From the NCBI GenBank assembly GCA_021813025.1, contig JAKAME010000061.1:1-7847 (forward strand): DNA of 7,847 bases, read 5' to 3'. The notes beneath the pieces are model-generated. The model was not told where the DNA came from. It ran no database searches and was given only the letters and a program-made list of their open reading frames with translations. The position numbers and the translations under genes were made by a program. Positions 1 to 5,223 of the stretch are shown here, in pieces. The DNA comes from Microcaldota archaeon (GTDB taxonomy: Archaea; Micrarchaeota; Micrarchaeia; Anstonellales; Anstonellaceae). Position 1 is the first letter of the stretch. The number at the start of each line of letters is the position of its first letter.

Positions 1-11
1 GCTTTATTTAT

Positions 12-986
12 TTAAATCCTTGCGTGAGCGGCCGCCGGAGGCTTCTGGCGCTCGCGCACGATGTCAAGGCAGTGCAGCAGCAGGCCCAGTGCGGCGAACA
101 GCAGGACGCAGAAGAGAGGATAGAGGCCGGAGTCAAGGCTGCCGCCCCAGCCCCTGTACCAGAACAGGGCCGAAACAGCGTAAAATGCGGCCCAGCCGGC
201 CAGCGAGGATGCGCCGATGCGCACGACCAGAGGCAGGCGCCAGCGCAGGTTGTCGAACAGGTGGATTGACAGAGCCAGCAGGGGGATGAAAACGGCGAGC
301 GAGAGCGCGAGGAACGAGATTGAGAGGCCCATCTTGTCGGGCGCGCCAAGAACGAGAGAGCTGGCGGCCAGAAGAGCGAGCGCCAGCCCCCAGCTTTTCC
401 ACAGCGCGGGCAGCGAGCGTTTGTCCAGCAGTCCTGAAGGGAAGGCGAAGGCGGCGACTGCGCAGGCGGCAAGGGCGAGCAGGGAGTAGTAGAAGACGCC
501 CAATATGCCGCCAAGATAGGGGGCGGTGAGCGAATACCACAGCTCAGGAGCCAGCGGGCGCAGGCCGACAAGCACGGCCAGCACCAAGGCCGCATAAACG
601 GCCGGGATGAGGGGGCGGCGCAGCCAGAGCAGGGGCAGCACAAGCAGGGCCGAGAGGGCGATGAAAATGACCTCGTCAGGAAACGGGGTGAACAGGCGGA
701 CAGCACTGATGAGGATGGCAAGGCCCAGAAGGCGCAGATAGCGCCCTGCCGCGGAATCAAACTGAAGTTTGCGGAGCAGGCAGCGCCTGTAGAAAAACCA
801 CAGGGAGACGCCGCTGCAGAAAATGAAGAGGGCGAACACAAGGTCGCCTGCATGAAGCTGGCCAGGCACATTGTGCACGATAGCGTCAGGGGCCGGCGCA
901 TTGGGATAGAGCCATGTCCAGAAAGAGAAGAGGAAAACCAGGAGGATGCCGGCGCCCCGCAGATGGTCCAGAGCAGACAGACGCAA
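12..986 (-). CDS. Polytopic membrane protein, DUF1624/HGSNAT-type acyltransferase family
   Basis: A 324-residue, very hydrophobic protein with about nine or ten membrane segments. The N-terminus carries the family's opening signature: RLSALDHLRG (residues 2-11) followed by a membrane helix, then GDLVFALFIFCSGVSL (residues 47-62). These match the 'R-x-x-x-LD-x-x-RG' and 'aDlvFPlFlFivGvS' blocks of the DUF1624 / heparan-alpha-glucosaminide N-acetyltransferase family, as I remember it. Such enzymes pass acetyl groups from cytosolic acetyl-CoA to sugars across the membrane; His45, just before the second block, could be the acyl-carrying histidine. I chose the TTG start at 986 because a perfect GGAGGT lies 6 nt upstream and the family signature begins at once. 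A GTG at 1091 is in frame but would overlap the preceding gene and add a charged tail. It is last in a three-gene minus-strand run, 80 nt after the lipoprotein gene. Family assignment is fairly secure; substrate unknown. Confidence 0.72.
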   Translation of the reverse strand: MRLSALDHLRGAGILLVFLFSFWTWLYPNAPAPDAIVHNVPGQLHAGDLVFALFIFCSGVSLWFFYRRCLLRKLQFDSAAGRYLRLLGLAILISAVRLFTPFPDEVIFIALSALLVLPLLWLRRPLIPAVYAALVLAVLVGLRPLAPELWYSLTAPYLGGILGVFYYSLLALAACAVAAFAFPSGLLDKRSLPALWKSWGLALALLAASSLVLGAPDKMGLSISFLALSLAVFIPLLALSIHLFDNLRWRLPLVVRIGASSLAGWAAFYAVSALFWYRGWGGSLDSGLYPLFCVLLFAALGLLLHCLDIVRERQKPPAAAHARI

Positions 987-992
987 ATCATG

Positions 993-998
993 ACCTCC
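993..998 (-). promoter_or_regulatory. Ribosome binding site that selects a TTG start
   Basis: On the minus strand GGAGGT stands 6 nt before TTG at 986. An ATG at 991 sits closer, 1 nt after the motif, but opens a different frame giving a Ser/Cys/Pro-rich product with no family features. The site therefore argues for TTG as the true start of the membrane protein. Confidence 0.6.
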
Positions 999-1066
999 AG
1001 CAGAGACGGGGAATCGGAATCGGCTTTGGGGGAATTGGGCGCCGGCTTGCCGCCCTTGCCCCTTTT

Positions 1067-1642
1067 TCAGGTGTTGAAATTCGGGTTGCACTTGTTCAGG
1101 CAGCCTAGGCGGTCATCGGTGTTGGTGAGCTTTTCGCACTGGTGGAAGTCGCGCGCCGCAGAGTAGCACCAGCGGGTGAGGCACTGGTAGCGGGCGTCCT
1201 TGACTGCGAGCTGTATGCAGAGGGCCACGTTCTTCTGCGAAACCGCGGCCTGTGAGATGCATTCCAGCGCATCGGATGAGGTTGAGCCGTTGCAGACCAG
1301 GGCTGGCGATGGAGGAAGTGTCGCATTGTTCGAAACGCCCGGAGCAGGGACATTCCCGGCCGAGGCGTTGGAGGCATTCTGGGCCGAGGCGTTGGGGGCC
1401 GAAACATTTTGTTTTGGCGGCACGGTAACATTTGCTTTTGGCGGAATGGTGGCGTTGGGCGGAACGGCAGAAGTGTTGTTGACAACAGGCTTTGGCTTTG
1501 GAGGAAGCGCTGCGGGGGTGTTGTTGCCCACGGCCGGGCCGCGGTATTCGGGGGCCGGGGGGGCGGAAGAGCCGAGGCAGCCGAGCATCAGCAGCCCCAG
1601 AATGGCCAAAGAAACCAGCCAGATGCGCATGTGCCCGCCCAT
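1067..1642 (-). CDS. Putative surface lipoprotein with sequon-rich linker and eight-Cys C-terminal domain
   Basis: A 191-residue exported protein of unknown function. Residues 5-21 form a signal peptide ending in a lipobox-like MLGC (Cys22), so it is probably a lipid-anchored surface protein. Residues 23-114 are a low-complexity Pro/Asn/Ala/Val linker with many N-x-S/T sequons (eleven in the whole protein), suggesting heavy N-glycosylation. Residues 115-191 form a compact domain with eight cysteines (117, 128, 142, 154, 159, 169, 181, 185), likely four disulfides, with a spacing like the 'C..I......R..C' helical Cys-rich units I recall in DPANN surface proteins. The ATG at 1642 is preferred because AAGGA lies 8 nt upstream and it sits 4 nt after the stop of the previous gene, so translation is probably coupled. 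ATG at 1630 (MRIWLVS) is a good alternative. Export is well supported; role unknown. Confidence 0.72.
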   Translation of the reverse strand: MGGHMRIWLVSLAILGLLMLGCLGSSAPPAPEYRGPAVGNNTPAALPPKPKPVVNNTSAVPPNATIPPKANVTVPPKQNVSAPNASAQNASNASAGNVPAPGVSNNATLPPSPALVCNGSTSSDALECISQAAVSQKNVALCIQLAVKDARYQCLTRWCYSAARDFHQCEKLTNTDDRLGCLNKCNPNFNT

Positions 1643-1646
1643 AAGC

Positions 1647-2411
1647 TCATTCCTTGTGCCTGCCCAGCAATACCACAAGCAGGGCAGTGAGGCCCAAACC
1701 TACCAGCACGGCCAGCAGCAGGGTGGATGAGTCCGGGACGGCGCCCCGTGCCTGGCTCTGGGAGGCGCTGGCATTGAGATAATCGTACACGCCCGAACAT
1801 GGCGTCCATGCGCCGCAGATTGACTGGAGCTGGGCTTGGCCGGAAGATGGCCGCCCTCCGAAATTGCACACGTATTTGTAGCTGGTGACATTGCAGGGGC
1901 GGCAGTAGATGCCGCTGTGCTCGGTGCGCTTGGTGCTGGAAACCGGCTGGTAGGCGCAGGCCTGCGACCAGTCGCCGCACGCGACCTGGGTGTAGCGCCT
2001 CGCGGTGCGGTAGTCGATGACCGAGGGAGTCTTGATGCACCAGGAGACGAAGGTGGTGTTGACGCAGACGCGGGTGAGGTTTTCCGGCGTGCGCTCGGTG
2101 CGGTTGCGGCTGGATTCTGGATAGAAGTCTGTCCAGCCCTGGCAGTAGTCGGAGTCTGAGCAGTTCAGGTCGGTGTAATGGCGGGCATGGCTGAAATTGA
2201 TATAGACCGGGCCGGAAATGCAGAAGGAGACATAGGTGACGTTGCCGCATCTGCGGGTGTAGCCCATGTCAACAATCTTGACGTTGCTGATGTGCTCAGG
2301 CCACCAGGCGGTCCATGCTGAGCAGGGGGCAGTTGAATTGTAGGTGATGTTCAGGGCGGGCAGGGGGGCAGCCAGGACGGCCAAAAGGATTGCAAGCAGC
2401 CACAGCCTCAT
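1647..2411 (-). CDS. Type I membrane surface protein with three Cys/Trp tandem repeats
   Basis: A 254-residue predicted surface protein that I do not recognise by name. Residues 1-19 are a signal peptide (MRLWLLAILLAV...PLPA), residues 229-249 a C-terminal membrane anchor, and RHKE the cytosolic tail, so the bulk is outside the cell. The exterior consists of three tandem units: residues 30-83, 84-144 and 145-198, then a partial fourth (199-205, CGAWTPC). Cysteines recur with spacing 61 then 54-57 residues: C55/C116/C173, C64/C125/C182, C84/C145/C199. Each unit starts with a Cys/Trp head (CSAWTAW, CQGWTDF, CGDWSQAC) reminiscent of thrombospondin type 1 repeats. Ten N-x-S/T sequons are spread across it. 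ATG 2411 is chosen because it starts the signal peptide; upstream in-frame sequence would run into RuBisCO. It begins the envelope gene run, 79 nt after RuBisCO, and likely has its own promoter. Confidence 0.8.
   Translation of the reverse strand: MRLWLLAILLAVLAAPLPALNITYNSTAPCSAWTAWWPEHISNVKIVDMGYTRRCGNVTYVSFCISGPVYINFSHARHYTDLNCSDSDYCQGWTDFYPESSRNRTERTPENLTRVCVNTTFVSWCIKTPSVIDYRTARRYTQVACGDWSQACAYQPVSSTKRTEHSGIYCRPCNVTSYKYVCNFGGRPSSGQAQLQSICGAWTPCSGVYDYLNASASQSQARGAVPDSSTLLLAVLVGLGLTALLVVLLGRHKE
1651..1655 (-). promoter_or_regulatory. Ribosome binding site for the lipoprotein gene
   Basis: Minus-strand AAGGA lies 8 nt before ATG 1642 and inside the last codons of the upstream repeat protein. 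It favours 1642 over the downstream ATG at 1630, which has only a GC-rich, non-matching leader. Confidence 0.4.
1797..2324 (-). repeat. Three-and-a-bit copies of a ~61-residue Cys-rich protein repeat
   Basis: Copy 1 spans 2163-2324, copy 2 1980-2162, copy 3 1818-1979 and a head fragment 1797-1817. Copies 1 and 2 are closest: TRRCGNVTYVSFCI against TRVCVNTTFVSWCI, then HARHYTDLNC against TARRYTQVAC. Copy 3 keeps the Cys-x8-Cys pair (C173/C182) but has diverged elsewhere. The repetition is visible in the protein rather than as identical DNA, so the duplication is old. Confidence 0.75.
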
Positions 2412-2457
2412 GACATCACTACCCGCGCTTCTCTCCAAGCGAAAGCCCGTCTGAACA

Positions 2458-2463
2458 TTTAAA
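2458..2463 (-). promoter_or_regulatory. TATA-like box for the envelope gene run
   Basis: On the minus strand TTTAAA lies about 49 nt before ATG 2411, in an AT-rich stretch inside an otherwise GC-rich gap. An archaeal start site about 25 nt downstream would leave a leader of roughly 22 nt, which contains a weak GTGAT ribosome site (2415-2419). Confidence 0.4.
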
Positions 2464-2490
2464 CCTATCATTTTTGGGCTTTGGAGCCGC

Positions 2491-3795
2491 TCATTTTTTC
2501 GACCATTTTTGCAATGCCTGCTCAAGCTCGATATGCGTTTTTGCGTATTGCTCCAATGAAACGCCCTCTTTGGCGGCCTCCAAAGACTGGACAAGCGCCA
2601 TTGCGCCAGCTCGCGTGCCTGCCGGGTGGCCGTGCACCCCGCCGCCGCACTGGAAGACCGCCTCGTCTCCGATGATTTTGTAGAGGCCCGGCACTTGCAG
2701 CGGGGAAAGGCCGCCTGAGCATACGGAAAAGACAGGCTTGACGTTTTTCCATGCCCCGGGGCGTCCGGACCGGGTTTGCCCTGCTTTCTTTCCATCCCCG
2801 TTTATGTCTTGATGCACTTGCATCACGTCTTCTTTGGCCCCTTCCATCTTGCCCAAAATCGCGCCTATGTGGAGCTGGTCGGTGCCGCACAAACGGCAGA
2901 GTTTCGCCAATACCCGCATTGACATGCCGTGCGTGTGGCTGCGCGCGAATGCGGCATACATTGCCCTGTGCGCGTGGATGAAAAGCCTGAGGTTTTGGTG
3001 GCGCATGAACTGCACGGATGAGAGGCCGGCAGTGACGACGTCAATCATCATGCATTCCCCTCCCTGCCGCTTCACCAGTTCGGCGCGCTTGAGCATGAGG
3101 TCGGCCGGGGCAGTAACATTGGGCGCATAGACTTTCTTGCTGCCCGTTTCTTCTTCTGCCTTGTCTCTTGCCTCCAAATAGCGCACGACGCGCTCCTCAA
3201 AGCGAGAGAACGGGTGTGACGTCAAATTCTCGTCGTCTTTCACGAAATCAAGGCCGCCGGCCCATGCGTCATATGCGACTTTGGCCCCCTCTTTCGGGGT
3301 GAGGCCCACTTTTGGCTTGACTATGGTTCCCAAATGCGGGCGGCGTTTGGATTTGGAAGCTGTGCCAACAAGCTTTCGGACGCCCTCCCTCCCGAATGCC
3401 GGCCCTGCAAAAGTCTCAAGATATTTTTTTGGAGCGTCGAAATCTTCAAGGCGCAAAGCCGCGACTTCTTTCATCCCGAAAATGTTGCCCGCAATGTCGG
3501 AAAGGATTTGGCTTGCGTTGTCCGGCTCGAAAAGCTCGAGAGGGTAAGCGACTTTCAGAGTGCCGCCCCTCTGGTCAATCTCATACACCCTTGCCTGCAG
3601 CTTGGACAGCACGCGCTGCTGCATAGTGGATAACGCAGTCCATGTGCCTATCGAGCTTTCCGCCGCGACGGCTTCGGCAGCCTGGTGCAGGCTGCGGCCC
3701 TCGCCGGGGATTATGCGGAAGGTGACAAGCATGCTCTGCTCTGGGTCGGGCTGCTTTCCAAGCTGCACATAGCCGCCATATCCGCCATAAGCCAT
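2491..3795 (-). CDS. rbcL: Ribulose-1,5-bisphosphate carboxylase/oxygenase large chain, archaeal form III
   Basis: A 434-residue RuBisCO large subunit, normal length for form III. It carboxylates ribulose-1,5-bisphosphate to two 3-phosphoglycerates; in archaea this usually serves AMP/nucleoside salvage. All active-site residues are visible (spinach numbers in brackets): Glu46 (60), Thr51-Trp52 (65-66), Asn104 (123), Lys160 and Lys162 in TIVKPKVGL (175, 177), carbamylated Lys186 with Asp188-Glu189 in FVKDDEN (201, 203, 204), His276-Arg277 (294-295), His309 (327), loop-6 Lys316 (334), Ser360-Gly-Gly (379-381) and GGGVHGHP (403-404). The wording ESSIGTW, KPKVGL and GGGVHGHP.GTRAGA is closest, from memory, to methanogen-type form III rather than plant form I. 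Three usually conserved positions differ: Tyr280 for His298, Ala312 for Thr330, Ser364 for His383. ATG 3795 has GGGGTG 7 nt upstream; TTG 3810 is less likely. It is divergent from the AT-hook gene, with no pathway partner gene in the window. Confidence 0.95.
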   Translation of the reverse strand: MAYGGYGGYVQLGKQPDPEQSMLVTFRIIPGEGRSLHQAAEAVAAESSIGTWTALSTMQQRVLSKLQARVYEIDQRGGTLKVAYPLELFEPDNASQILSDIAGNIFGMKEVAALRLEDFDAPKKYLETFAGPAFGREGVRKLVGTASKSKRRPHLGTIVKPKVGLTPKEGAKVAYDAWAGGLDFVKDDENLTSHPFSRFEERVVRYLEARDKAEEETGSKKVYAPNVTAPADLMLKRAELVKRQGGECMMIDVVTAGLSSVQFMRHQNLRLFIHAHRAMYAAFARSHTHGMSMRVLAKLCRLCGTDQLHIGAILGKMEGAKEDVMQVHQDINGDGKKAGQTRSGRPGAWKNVKPVFSVCSGGLSPLQVPGLYKIIGDEAVFQCGGGVHGHPAGTRAGAMALVQSLEAAKEGVSLEQYAKTHIELEQALQKWSKK

Positions 3796-3802
3796 GGGAA
3801 AA

Positions 3803-3808
3803 CACCCC
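3803..3808 (-). promoter_or_regulatory. Ribosome binding site for RuBisCO
   Basis: Minus-strand GGGGTG, containing the archaeal GGTG core, stands 7 nt before ATG 3795. This decides the start against the in-frame TTG at 3810, which would overlap the motif. Confidence 0.5.
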
Positions 3809-3836
3809 AAACAGATGGCGGGGGGACGGCGAGGAG

Positions 3837-3845
3837 ATTTATTAT
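3837..3845 (-). promoter_or_regulatory. TATA-like box for RuBisCO
   Basis: Minus-strand ATAATAAAT, about 46 nt before ATG 3795, is the only AT-rich stretch on this side of the divergent gap. A start site about 25 nt downstream would give a short leader that still holds the GGGGTG site, so the RuBisCO mRNA should be leadered. Confidence 0.45.
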
Positions 3846-3857
3846 CCTTGCTTTGGA

Positions 3858-3867
3858 CCGGGCCCGG
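3858..3867 (+). repeat. 10-bp perfect palindrome between two divergent promoters
   Basis: CCGGGCCCGG reads the same on both strands and lies 12 bp from the RuBisCO TATA-like box and 15 bp from that of the AT-hook gene. It is a possible operator shared by both promoters, though short GC palindromes are common in DNA of this composition. Confidence 0.3.
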
Positions 3868-3882
3868 AAAGCCGCCTGTTGT

Positions 3883-3890
3883 TTTATATA
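3883..3890 (+). promoter_or_regulatory. TATA box for the AT-hook gene, likely leaderless
   Basis: TTTATATA (within TTTTATATAAATTAA, 3882-3896) is the best TATA box in the window. Its centre is about 25 nt before ATG 3912, so transcription would begin at or next to the start codon, giving a leaderless message. A GAGGAT 8 nt before the ATG could serve only if transcription starts further upstream. Confidence 0.6.
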
Positions 3891-3911
3891 AATTAATGAG
3901 GATATTAGGGC

Positions 3912-5159
3912 ATGAGAGTGCAGACGCAGGATGTCAAAGCCGGCCCGGCAGCCCTAACGGAACGAAAAGACGGCTTTCCAAAAAAAGCGCTGGGGGAAGG
4001 CCTGCGGGAACGCGTCTTGGAGAAGCCGGAAGGATGGGTCGGGAAAAACGAGGCCATGGCCAGGTTCGGCATCACGCGGAAGCAGTTTTTGGAACTGGTG
4101 AAGGAGGGAAATGTCGAGGTGCTGCAATCTGGCGCCTACACATGGTATTACAATGCGGCGCAGATGGAAAAGGCGGTTTTGGAGAAAGGCATCGTTCCGT
4201 GGCCTGGAGGCGAAATGCCGGAAGGGTGGCTGAGGGCCCACGAGGCCGCCGAAAAATACCATGTCGGCGTGAAAACGTTCGCAAAGCTGGAGAAGGAAGG
4301 AAAAGTGGAGAGGCGGCTGTGCCACGTCCGGTATGCACATGACCAGAAAACCATCCGCACGGCTGCCTACTGGTACAACGGCAGCCAGATTGAGAAGGCA
4401 CTGGAGGAAAATCCGGCTCTTTTGGAGGAGAAAAAGGCCTCGAAAACAAATGCGCGCGGACGGCCTCCAAAAAGCAGGCAGGATTTCCCTGAATCGGACA
4501 AGACGGCCGGGCGGGGGCGGCCCCGCAAAAACCTTGCCGGCCCTGAGCTGCACAAGAAGATACTGGCCGCCGCGCGCATGGGGCTGTCCAACACGCGCAA
4601 GGAGTTCAGGGAGAATTTTTCTGAAAACGTCCTGCGCCCGCTTTGGAAGGCGCTCAAAAAGGCGTTCGACGGCGATGCGGTGCGGGCGCTGGAAGCCGTC
4701 ATGGGCGCCAAGCGGGTTGAAAGGACCGAAAGCTATCCCAAACCCAAGAAAGAGCATTGGGAAAAGATTATGGAGGAAGTGCGCGAATGCATCCGGCTGA
4801 TGGAGGCGGCGGAAGAGAAGAAGCTGGAGCTGGTGCTTGGGGAGCAGCATGGTTTCTCCCGCTGTGATGGCAAGACAAATGGCCAGTTCGCCATGGAGAG
4901 GGAGCTGCTGGACACGGATGGCCGGCCGGTCGCTGTGCGCGTGTGGGGGCGGAGGCCGCGGGTGCTCTCATTCTACCAAAACGGCGAGTTCGCCCTCCGC
5001 TCCTCCCTGCGGTTCGGCCACCATGCCAGCCGGAAACTGCGGGCCGTTGAGAGGGATATGGGGGAGGGGGTGCTGGACGTGCTGGAATTCGAGGAGTCCA
5101 TCCGGCAGCGGCTGATGAACCACGTCGGCATGGGCGGGTCGGCGCTTGAAGCGGTGTAG
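3912..5159 (+). CDS. Putative DNA-binding protein: duplicated HTH unit plus two AT-hooks
   Basis: A 415-residue basic protein I do not recognise as a whole. Two homologous units, residues 40-91 and 104-166, share EGW(V/L)...EA...K.F..L.KEG.VE...WY....Q(M/I)EKA(V)LE; the 'KEG.VE' turn followed by an aromatic strand and a short helix resembles excisionase/MerR-type winged helix-turn-helix domains. They are followed by two AT-hook motifs, ARGRPPK (181-187) and GRGRPRK (200-206), which in other proteins hold the minor groove of AT-rich DNA. Residues 211-300 look helical and basic, and residues 301-415 form a separate domain (RVWGRRPRVLSFYQNGEF, then a C-terminal helical region) with no known match to me. 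There is no signal peptide or membrane segment. It is transcribed divergently from RuBisCO and is followed 64 nt later by proS, which has its own promoter. DNA binding is an inference from motifs; regulator, nucleoid protein or replication-associated factor are all possible. Confidence 0.75.
   Translation: MRVQTQDVKAGPAALTERKDGFPKKALGEGLRERVLEKPEGWVGKNEAMARFGITRKQFLELVKEGNVEVLQSGAYTWYYNAAQMEKAVLEKGIVPWPGGEMPEGWLRAHEAAEKYHVGVKTFAKLEKEGKVERRLCHVRYAHDQKTIRTAAYWYNGSQIEKALEENPALLEEKKASKTNARGRPPKSRQDFPESDKTAGRGRPRKNLAGPELHKKILAAARMGLSNTRKEFRENFSENVLRPLWKALKKAFDGDAVRALEAVMGAKRVERTESYPKPKKEHWEKIMEEVRECIRLMEAAEEKKLELVLGEQHGFSRCDGKTNGQFAMERELLDTDGRPVAVRVWGRRPRVLSFYQNGEFALRSSLRFGHHASRKLRAVERDMGEGVLDVLEFEESIRQRLMNHVGMGGSALEAV
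4029..4409 (+). repeat. Internal duplication of a winged-HTH-like unit
   Basis: Unit 1 is 4029-4184 (residues 40-91) and unit 2 is 4221-4409 (residues 104-166). Both begin EGW, carry KEG-x-VE in the middle and end QMEKAVLE or QIEKALEE. Unit 2 holds an extra stretch of about ten residues in its wing region. The DNA copies have diverged. Confidence 0.6.
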
Positions 5160-5193
5160 CCGAATTTGGGGAAATTTCGCGGGCGCACTATAG

Positions 5194-5200
5194 TTTAATA
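5194..5200 (+). promoter_or_regulatory. TATA-like box for proS, likely leaderless
   Basis: TTTAATA lies with its centre about 27 nt before ATG 5224 in the 64-nt gap after the AT-hook gene. The predicted transcription start falls on or beside the start codon, and no Shine-Dalgarno-like sequence is seen just ahead of the ATG, which fits leaderless translation. Confidence 0.45.
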
Positions 5201-5223
5201 TTCCTGCCAGCCATAGCAGGGCC

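Noticed and set aside
226..254. C-terminal segment of the repeat protein region as an archaeosortase (PGF-CTERM-like) signal
   Set aside because: These are residue numbers of that protein: VPDSST precedes the membrane helix and RHKE follows, but no PGF or similar tripartite motif is present, so a plain membrane anchor is the simpler reading.
8..991. 327-codon minus-strand frame starting with ATG directly after GGAGGT
   Set aside because: It is Ser/Cys/Pro-rich low-quality sequence out of frame with the acyltransferase-like protein, and the motif-to-ATG distance of 1 nt is too short.
1300..1560. Possible DNA repeats in the repetitive-looking GGC/GGCGG-rich stretch
   Set aside because: It is explained by the Pro/Asn/Ala-rich linker codons of the lipoprotein; no exact tandem DNA unit was seen.
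1588..2250. 220-codon minus-strand frame overlapping the repeat protein
   Set aside because: His/Arg/Leu/Pro-rich shadow frame with no signal peptide or domain; the overlapping frame has ordered cysteine repeats.
2412..2795. N-terminal extension of the repeat protein upstream of ATG 2411
   Set aside because: It lies largely antiparallel-free inside the RuBisCO 3' end in another frame, and the residues have shadow-like composition, while a clean signal peptide begins at 2411.
3954..4850. 298-codon minus-strand frame antisense to the AT-hook gene
   Set aside because: Phe/Leu/Pro/Arg-rich antisense shadow without recognisable motifs; the plus frame shows internal duplication and AT-hooks.
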